Source: Flavobacteriaceae bacterium (lineage in GTDB: Bacteria > Bacteroidota > Bacteroidia > Flavobacteriales > Flavobacteriaceae). From it: DNA of 10,716 nucleotides. Location of the stretch: assembly GCA_947482805.1 (NCBI GenBank), contig CANKLK010000068.1:1-10716 (forward strand), written 5' to 3'. The first letter of the stretch is position 1; each line of letters opens with the position of its first letter. Positions 5,627 through 10,716 of the stretch are shown here, piece after piece. Under the pieces are notes generated by a model. It was not told where the DNA came from. It saw only the letters and a program-made list of their open reading frames with translations, and searched no databases. The position numbers and the translations under genes are program-made.

Positions 5627-6079
5627 ATGAACACAAAAAAGATTATAGAATACAGAACGCTACTTGGCGTTACTAAGACTGCCACTTTGAAAGAACTTAA
5701 AACCATTTATAGAAACTGCATGAAAGACATGCATCCAGATGCAATTACTGAGGATTCAGCACGTTTGATCGCTGAGGAAAAGAGTAAAGAAATTATTTCG
5801 GCTTACCATTTTTTAGTCAGTATTGCTCCTGAAACATTAGAAAAAGATCGAGTAGAATATACCCGAATTACATCAACTACAAATATTGCCGACTTTTACT
5901 ATGAAAAAGGCGTTTTATACATCACATTTATAGATGGCAGTTCCTTTGAATATTTTGGTGTATTAAGACCCATATATATTAAAATGGTGAATGCAGAATC
6001 GCCAAGTCGATTTGCTAGAAGACATATTTACAATGATTATATTTATAGAAGCACCTCAAAGCTAACAGCATCAGAATAA
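5627..6079 (+). CDS. J-domain/KTSC-domain fusion protein
   Basis: This 150-residue cytosolic protein joins two known modules. Residues 6-66 are a J-domain (DnaJ-like): YRTLLGV opens helix I, the diagnostic HPD tripeptide is at 36-38 after a basic helix II, and the second long helix ends in SAYHFLV. J-domains stimulate the ATPase of Hsp70/DnaK. Residues 80-139 fit the short KTSC domain (ITSTTNIADFYYEKGVLYITFIDG, then FEYFGV, then the FARRHI end), a small fold often seen alone in bacteria and phages and of unknown biochemical role. ATG 5627 is preceded by AGAAGA and a -7 element at 5580. The gene stands alone, closed by the hairpin at 6101-6131. Recruitment of DnaK to whatever the KTSC domain binds is an inference. 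Confidence 0.85.
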   Translation: MNTKKIIEYRTLLGVTKTATLKELKTIYRNCMKDMHPDAITEDSARLIAEEKSKEIISAYHFLVSIAPETLEKDRVEYTRITSTTNIADFYYEKGVLYITFIDGSSFEYFGVLRPIYIKMVNAESPSRFARRHIYNDYIYRSTSKLTASE

Positions 6080-6100
6080 ATTTTTGTCTGAATTAAAACA

Positions 6101-6131
6101 AAAAAGTCCTGATAAATCAAGACTTTTTTTT
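6101..6131. terminator. Bidirectional intrinsic terminator
   Basis: AAAAAGTC (6101-6108) and GACTTTTT (6121-6128) pair around a 12-nt loop that itself can add TG/CA. T tracts follow on both strands. It ends the J-domain gene (plus) and lies 37 bp beyond the stop of the leucine-rich-repeat gene (minus). Confidence 0.75.
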
Positions 6132-6167
6132 CCCAACAAATTTATAAACAAAAAAACAAACAATTTT

Positions 6168-7019
6168 TTATTCGTCTGAAGCGACTGAAGTAGTTTTTTC
6201 TATTGCAACTTTTAATGATGTTGCTAACCCATTTTCATTCATCATCCTCATATTAAAAATATCTAAACTTGACAAATACTTAGATACAAATCCGTTAAAA
6301 TAGTTATTTGATATATTCAACTCTTTTAAATAGGTTAACTTTTCTAAAGCCAGCGGTACCTGACCATACATCTTATTATCAAATAAACTCAAAGTTTCCA
6401 ATCTTGAAAGATTTGAAATCTGATTATCTAATTCGCAAGCCAACTTGTTACTGTTTAACAACAACACTTTTAAAGATGTAAGTTGGTAATATGACAATGG
6501 AATTTTACCTTCAATATAATTATTAAATAAAGACAATGTCTCTAAACCTGATAAGTTTCCAATACTAGCCGGTAATTCACCTGTCAATCTGTTCATGTGC
6601 AGTTCGATTGTGACTAACTGGTGAGCCGAACCCAAAGAACTTGGTATTTGACCTGAAATTTCATTAAACCCAATATTTAAATTTTTTAAATTTTTTAAAT
6701 TTCCAATTGAAGTTGGTATAACTCCTGATATGTGATTTTTAAATAAGTCTAAACCATTCAAATGAACTAAATCACCAATTTCCTCAGGCAATTGACCGGT
6801 TAAATTATTGTTCTCTAAATTCAAACCTATCACTTTATTATCTTTTATCTCTACACCATACCATGTATAAACTGGTTCTTGAAGATTCCATTTAGTCGTC
6901 CACTGTTCTCCTTTTGTAGCTTTGTTTATACCTATTAGCGCATTTATTTCTTTTACAGAAACTTGAGCAAGACTAAAAACTGAGAATAATAATGCAATGA
7001 GAGTGTAAGTTTTATTCAT
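6168..7019 (-). CDS. Secreted plant-type leucine-rich-repeat protein
   Basis: This 283-residue protein has a signal peptide ending near SLA-Q (residue 18). Residues 22-60 resemble the cap found before plant-type repeats (INALIGINKATKGEQW, then WYGVEI). About eight 24-residue repeats follow from 62 to 255, with the plant-specific form of the leucine-rich repeat (L-x-L-x-x-N-x-L-x-G-x-I-P-x-x-I-G-N-L), for example NNLTGQLPEEIGDL and FNEISGQIPSSLGS. Such repeats form a curved beta-solenoid that binds proteins or glycans. The last 28 residues (256-283) are not a T9SS sorting domain and hold no lipobox or anchor, so it is predicted to be periplasmic or released. Flavobacterial relatives often carry a sorting domain after the repeats, so this one may be a shortened form. 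It is a single gene. I found no convincing promoter upstream of it. Confidence 0.85.
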   Translation of the reverse strand: MNKTYTLIALLFSVFSLAQVSVKEINALIGINKATKGEQWTTKWNLQEPVYTWYGVEIKDNKVIGLNLENNNLTGQLPEEIGDLVHLNGLDLFKNHISGVIPTSIGNLKNLKNLNIGFNEISGQIPSSLGSAHQLVTIELHMNRLTGELPASIGNLSGLETLSLFNNYIEGKIPLSYYQLTSLKVLLLNSNKLACELDNQISNLSRLETLSLFDNKMYGQVPLALEKLTYLKELNISNNYFNGFVSKYLSSLDIFNMRMMNENGLATSLKVAIEKTTSVASDE

Positions 7020-7248
7020 TTTTGATTTGATTTAGATATACATAACGGGTGTGAAATTATTTTTATACTCGTTTAAATACAAATAATTTCGATTAAATAC
7101 ATATAAAGTATTATTAAATAGCTATTAATCTTACATAATGATATGTTTTCAAATAATTGACTTTACAATCACGAATTATTTTCTACTCAAGTGGTCCAAA
7201 AATTTGTAAAATGACTTTGTTGACACAATGTTAAATGAACATTTTTAT
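7020..7248. other. Divergent intergenic region
   Basis: About 230 bp of very AT-rich DNA separate the leucine-rich-repeat gene from the acyltransferase gene. It must hold both promoters. On the plus side TACATTTG at 7249 is clear. On the minus side I find only partial matches to TAnnTTTG. No RNA gene, repeat array or small ORF stands out. Confidence 0.5.
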
Positions 7249-7256
7249 TACATTTG
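7249..7256 (+). promoter_or_regulatory. -7 element of the acyltransferase gene
   Basis: TACATTTG matches TAnnTTTG exactly and ends only 13 bp before the likely TTG start codon at 7270, implying a leader of about ten bases or less. A TGA in the reading frame lies within this element (7255-7257), so translation cannot begin further upstream. The nearest TTG at 7220-7222 is 26 bp away, too far for a standard -33 element. Confidence 0.5.
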
Positions 7257-7269
7257 AATTATTAAAAAT

Positions 7270-8415
7270 TTGGAAACTACGACTTACAAAATATATACTT
7301 CCGTAGCTCAACTTCCAGAGGGTTGGGACGAAGTAGCCATTCAAAATACTTTTTTACAGAGTGCCTATTTAAAGGTGTTAGAAACTTCAGCACCAAAAAA
7401 TATGCAGTGTTTTTTTATTGGAGTTTTTGAAAAATCTGAACTTATTGGTGTAGTGCTTGCCCAATATTTAAATTTAACTAATTTAGAATCGTATGGGGAA
7501 AGGGACAAATGCATCAAAACATTTATAAGAAATTTTGTTTTTAAAAACTTTGCCTCACAGGTACTTTTTATTGGCAATAATATGATAACCGGTCAAAATT
7601 CGTTTGCATTTAAACATGCCAACAATTATCAACTAATTTCAAATACCTTATCCAATTGTGCCCTTGAACTTGAAACTTTTTTAAAAAGTAAAAAAATAAA
7701 AATTCATTTAATTTCACATAAAGATTTTTATACTGAAACTGCTCTAGAGTTAAAAAAAATAGACTTTTCTAACGCTTACGAATTCAAAACACAGCCCAAT
7801 ATGATTTTTGAATTAAATAAATCGTGGAGAAAAAATGAAGATTATATTTCTGCTTTTTCAAAGAAATATCGCGATCAATATAAGCGTGCCATAAAAAAAT
7901 TTGATGGAATAAGCTATAAAGAACTAACATTAGAAGAAATTATTAGCTATGAATCTGAAATCTATCAATTATATTTTAGTGTGGCTAAAAATGCGCCATT
8001 CAATACATTCTTTTTAAATACAAATCACTTCTCCACATTTAAAAAACAGTGTGAAAATAAATTTATTCTGGTAGGCTATTTTTTAGATTCTGAGCTAGTG
8101 GGATTTCACACATTAGTCCTTAACAACAAAACGCTTGAAACCTATTTTCTGGGATATAAAGAAGAAATACAAAAAGAGAAAATGCTCTACTTAAACATGT
8201 TATATACCATGGTGAAATTTGGAATTGAGAATGAGTTTAGCGAAATAATCTTTGGGAGAACAGCGCTTGAAATTAAAAGCTCAATTGGCGCATTACCCAT
8301 CGAAGTATCAGGTTTCATACAGCATAAAAACAAAATAATAAATAAGTACTTTCACATAATTTTCCCAAAACTAGAACCTACACTAGTATGGCAAAGACGA
8401 CATCCCTTTAAATAA
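7270..8415 (+). CDS. GNAT/FemAB-like acyltransferase
   Basis: This 381-residue cytosolic protein appears to contain two acyltransferase-like halves, as in the FemAB group of the GNAT fold. The N-terminal half has WDEVAIQNTFLQSAYLKVLE (about 19-38) and the strand pair FFIGVFEKSELIGVVLAQYL. The second has a basic helix, AFSKKYRDQYKRAIKKF (about 195-211), then FILVGYFLDSELVGFHTLVLN and FGRTALEIKSSIGALP near the end. The last motif is frequent in flavobacterial GNAT proteins of this length. FemAB-type enzymes add amino acids to peptidoglycan precursors, and others acylate lipids or small molecules; the substrate here cannot be told. The start is TTG at 7270, the only usual start after an in-frame stop at 7255. 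The next ATG is near residue 45 and would cut into the fold. It converges on the ABC-F gene with 3 bp between stop codons. Confidence 0.7.
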   Translation: METTTYKIYTSVAQLPEGWDEVAIQNTFLQSAYLKVLETSAPKNMQCFFIGVFEKSELIGVVLAQYLNLTNLESYGERDKCIKTFIRNFVFKNFASQVLFIGNNMITGQNSFAFKHANNYQLISNTLSNCALELETFLKSKKIKIHLISHKDFYTETALELKKIDFSNAYEFKTQPNMIFELNKSWRKNEDYISAFSKKYRDQYKRAIKKFDGISYKELTLEEIISYESEIYQLYFSVAKNAPFNTFFLNTNHFSTFKKQCENKFILVGYFLDSELVGFHTLVLNNKTLETYFLGYKEEIQKEKMLYLNMLYTMVKFGIENEFSEIIFGRTALEIKSSIGALPIEVSGFIQHKNKIINKYFHIIFPKLEPTLVWQRRHPFK

Positions 8416-8418
8416 TTT

Positions 8419-10326
8419 TTATAAGTTATCAATTTCTCCTTGAACCAATTCCCATTCTTCAAGAAGATTATCCAATTCTTGTTTTTTCTTATTGTAGGCC
8501 GTGAAAAAATTCGCATCTTCAATAGATTTGTTATAATTTGAAGCCAATGCTTTATCATCAGTTTGAATGTCTAATTCTAACTGTTTAATTTGACTTTCAA
8601 CTTTACTTAATCGGTTTTGCAAAGATTTACTTTTCTTTTGATCTTCATAAGATACTTTAGGCACGTCTTTTACAACGTCTTTCTTTACTATCTCCTTTTT
8701 CTCAACCTCCCGCATATTTTCCAAATTGCGCTGTTCTAAAAAAAAGTTGATGTCACCCAAATATTCTTTAATCTTTTGGTCTTTAAATTCATATACAATA
8801 TTTGACATCCCTTGTAAAAAATCTCTGTCGTGTGAGACTAGGAGTAAAGTACCCTCATATTTTTTTAAAGCAGCTTTTAATACATTTTTAGACTTAATAT
8901 CTAAATGATTTGTGGGTTCGTCCATAACCAACACATTTATAGGTTGGAGTAACAATTTACACAAAGCCAATCTATTACGTTCACCACCAGAAAGAACCTT
9001 TACTTTTTTATCTACATCGTCACCTCGAAACAAAAAAGAGCCCAACATATCTCTCACTTTAGCGCGATTAGTATCTGTAGCAGCGTTGGTCATGGTCTCT
9101 AAAAGTGTAATCTCGCCATCTAAATACTCGGCTTGATTTTGGGCAAAATAACCTAACTGCACATTGTGACCCAATTTAATTGAACCAGTATATTTAAATT
9201 CATTAACAATTGCCTTCATAAAAGTGGACTTCCCTTGCCCGTTTTGACCAACAAAAGCAATCTTACTTCCACGTTCTACGAGCAGTGAAATATTTTTTAA
9301 AATAGTTTTCTCTCCATATGCTTTGGTAACATGTTCCGCTTCTATAACAACTCTTCCGGGGGTTTGCGATACTGGAAAGGAAATATTCATTACTGAATTG
9401 TCGTCTTCATCTACTTCAATACGTTCTACTTTATCAAGTTTTTTTATTAATGACTGAGCCATTGAAGCTTTAGATGCCTTTGCTCTAAATTTTTCAATTA
9501 GCTTTTCCGTTTCTTCTATTTTTTTAGCCTGATTTTTTTGTGTAGCCAATTGTTTTTCACGAATTTCTTCGCGAAGAACTAAATATTGTGAATATGGTTT
9601 ATTATAATCGTATGATTTTCCTAAAGAAATTTCAATAGTCCGATTGGTTACATTGTCTAAAAACATTTTATCATGAGATACAATTACAACCACACCAATA
9701 AAGTTCCTCAAAAACCCTTCAAGCCAAATAATACTTTCGATATCTAGGTGGTTGGTTGGCTCATCCAATAATAAAATATCATTTGATTGTAATAATAACT
9801 TGGCAAGTTCAATACGCATTCTCCAGCCTCCAGAAAAAGTAGCTGTTTGATTAGTAAAGTCTTCTCTTTTAAAGCCTAGTCCTAATAATATTTTCTCTGT
9901 GTCGCCTACATAATTATAGCCGCCTAATAATTCAAAACGATGCGTATAGTCGGACAAATCTTCAATTATTTGGCTATAAGCTTCGCTTTCATAATCAGTC
10001 CTAGACACTAATTGGTGATTAATTTTCTCGAGTTTTTTCTCAACCTGTTTAATTTCTGTAAATGCTTCATAAGCTTCTTCAAGCACCGTTCTGCCCTGTT
10101 CAAAATCAATATCTTGCCTAAGAAATCCTAATTTAACTTCTTTTTCAGTAGCTATTTGACCCGAATCGGGTTTGAAATCGCCAGCCAGAATTTTTAGCAT
10201 CGTTGATTTTCCGGCACCGTTTTTTCCGACAAGTCCAACTCTATCTCCAGAACCTAACCGAAAAGTTACCTCTTCAAAAAGATAGGAGCCGCCAAAAGAA
10301 ACCGATAAGTTATGGATATTTAACAT
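8419..10326 (-). CDS. ABC-F family ATPase (ribosome-associated type)
   Basis: This 635-residue soluble protein has two ABC cassettes and no membrane domain. Cassette 1 has Walker A GKNGAGKS (34-41), signature FSGGWRMR (164-171) and Walker B LLLDEPTNHLD (185-195). Cassette 2 has Walker A GQNGQGKS (360-367), signature LSGGERNR (445-452) and Walker B VLVMDEPTNHLD (465-476). A charged helical linker (about 240-320, REEIREKQ to KLDKVERIE) joins them, the part of ABC-F proteins known to reach the ribosomal P-site tRNA. The tail (about 535-635) is a lysine/glutamate-rich coiled coil like that of Uup or YheS. Length and architecture match the YheS/Uup housekeeping members rather than the shorter antibiotic-resistance ABC-F proteins. 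All catalytic residues are present. Its role is probably in resolving stalled or special translation states; which subfamily it belongs to is not settled here. Confidence 0.9.
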   Translation of the reverse strand: MLNIHNLSVSFGGSYLFEEVTFRLGSGDRVGLVGKNGAGKSTMLKILAGDFKPDSGQIATEKEVKLGFLRQDIDFEQGRTVLEEAYEAFTEIKQVEKKLEKINHQLVSRTDYESEAYSQIIEDLSDYTHRFELLGGYNYVGDTEKILLGLGFKREDFTNQTATFSGGWRMRIELAKLLLQSNDILLLDEPTNHLDIESIIWLEGFLRNFIGVVVIVSHDKMFLDNVTNRTIEISLGKSYDYNKPYSQYLVLREEIREKQLATQKNQAKKIEETEKLIEKFRAKASKASMAQSLIKKLDKVERIEVDEDDNSVMNISFPVSQTPGRVVIEAEHVTKAYGEKTILKNISLLVERGSKIAFVGQNGQGKSTFMKAIVNEFKYTGSIKLGHNVQLGYFAQNQAEYLDGEITLLETMTNAATDTNRAKVRDMLGSFLFRGDDVDKKVKVLSGGERNRLALCKLLLQPINVLVMDEPTNHLDIKSKNVLKAALKKYEGTLLLVSHDRDFLQGMSNIVYEFKDQKIKEYLGDINFFLEQRNLENMREVEKKEIVKKDVVKDVPKVSYEDQKKSKSLQNRLSKVESQIKQLELDIQTDDKALASNYNKSIEDANFFTAYNKKKQELDNLLEEWELVQGEIDNL

Positions 10327-10371
10327 AGAGAAAAAGAATAGTATATTAGTTATGAAACCTTCCTTTGGGTT

Positions 10372-10379
10372 TACCTTTG
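10372..10379 (+). promoter_or_regulatory. -7 element of the DUF983 gene
   Basis: TACCTTTG matches TAnnTTTG exactly and ends 15 bp before the ATG at 10395. It lies in the 68-bp gap between two divergent genes. A TTA at 10350-10352, 19 bp upstream, may act as a weak -33 element. Confidence 0.5.
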
Positions 10380-10394
10380 TAAAACCGAAACGGA

Positions 10395-10716
10395 ATGAAA
10401 TTTAAATTTTTGCAAATGTTAAAAAAAGGATCCAAACTAAATAGCATTTTAACAGGAACTTGTCCGAGATGTCAGGAAGAAAAGATGTATGTTAATAAAA
10501 ATCCGTATAAATTGGCAAGTTTATTTGAAATGAACGAAAAATGTAGCATTTGTGAGCTCTCTTATCTAATCGAACCCTCTTTTTTTTATGGCGCTATGTA
10601 TGTCAATTATGCCCTAACTGTAATTGTTTGCGTGGCCACTTTTGTAATTGCCAAATTATTTTTAAATTTTACTTTGACTACTACCATTATAGCCATTATA
10701 TCAGCCCTAGTTATAC
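10395..10716 (+). CDS. DUF983 family zinc-ribbon membrane protein (partial)
   Basis: The first 107 codons are present and the gene runs off the right edge. From ATG 10395 the protein begins MKFKFLQMLKKGSKLNSILT. It then has GTCPRCQEEKMY (C23, C26) and EKCSICELSYLIEPSFFYGA (C50, C53), a four-cysteine zinc-ribbon-like pair, followed by GAMYVNYALTVIVCVATFVIAKLF, the first transmembrane helix (about 71-91), and the start of a second. This is the arrangement of DUF983 (PF06170), small inner-membrane proteins of unknown function common in Bacteroidota and Alphaproteobacteria. A second ATG at residue 8 is an alternative start. It diverges from the ABC-F gene and probably has its own promoter at 10372. 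Confidence 0.85.
   Translation, partial: MKFKFLQMLKKGSKLNSILTGTCPRCQEEKMYVNKNPYKLASLFEMNEKCSICELSYLIEPSFFYGAMYVNYALTVIVCVATFVIAKLFLNFTLTTTIIAIISALVI

Noticed and set aside
7220..7225. TTGACA resembling a sigma-70 -35 box
   Set aside because: Bacteroidota primary sigma factor uses TTG/TAnnTTTG. The distance to the -7 element at 7249 is too long.
8726..9136. Plus-strand ORFs opposite the ABC-F gene
   Set aside because: They are antisense to conserved ABC cassette motifs and have no features of their own.
1..10716. CRISPR array, insertion sequence, or prophage
   Set aside because: No regularly spaced direct repeats outside the collagen gene, no transposase or integrase, and no terminal inverted repeats were seen.

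Overview
The window looks like chromosome from a marine or soil member of the Flavobacteriia (Bacteroidota). Three things point there: the base composition is strongly AT-rich; several genes and the tRNA sit behind TAnnTTTG-type -7 elements, the Bacteroidota housekeeping promoter; and there is a type IX secretion (T9SS) type A sorting domain next to a collagen-like protein whose N-terminal domain is typical of flavobacteria. Species cannot be told from the sequence alone.

Layout. 1-81 (minus) is the N-terminus of the GTPase Era. A strong intrinsic terminator lies 14 bp upstream of its start codon, and a possible structured leader or small RNA lies beyond it (about 95-247). 452-4935 (plus) is a probable five-gene unit closed by a hairpin terminator at 4971-5006. 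In order it encodes a small secreted T9SS-sorted protein, an 854-residue modular collagen-like surface protein ending in an Lcl_C (DUF1566) domain, a secreted free-standing paralogue of that domain, a cytosolic protein with a possible OGG/HhH-GPD-like signature, and an unrecognised 101-residue protein. 5009-5520 (minus) holds a tiny hypothetical gene and an initiator tRNA-fMet with its own near-perfect promoter and terminator. 5627-6079 (plus) is a J-domain/KTSC fusion. 6168-7019 (minus) is a secreted plant-type leucine-rich-repeat protein. 7270-8415 (plus) is a GNAT/FemAB-like acyltransferase, converging with 3 bp spacing on an ABC-F ATPase (8419-10326, minus). The window ends in a partial DUF983 zinc-ribbon membrane protein (10395 onward, plus), divergent from the ABC-F gene.

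The most unusual part is 452-4935. The collagen-like protein is a mosaic of Gly-X-Y blocks, short SAYxxxxxxGxxGTE inserts, two calcium-loop modules and a unique middle domain. It shows internal DNA duplications, and its terminal domain has been copied into a separate secreted gene (93 of 114 residues identical). The two cytosolic genes behind it are not obviously related to surface display; they may be passengers or a separate two-gene cassette. The leader/terminator arrangement in front of era is a second candidate for an undescribed regulatory element. Everything else is ordinary flavobacterial housekeeping or common accessory content.
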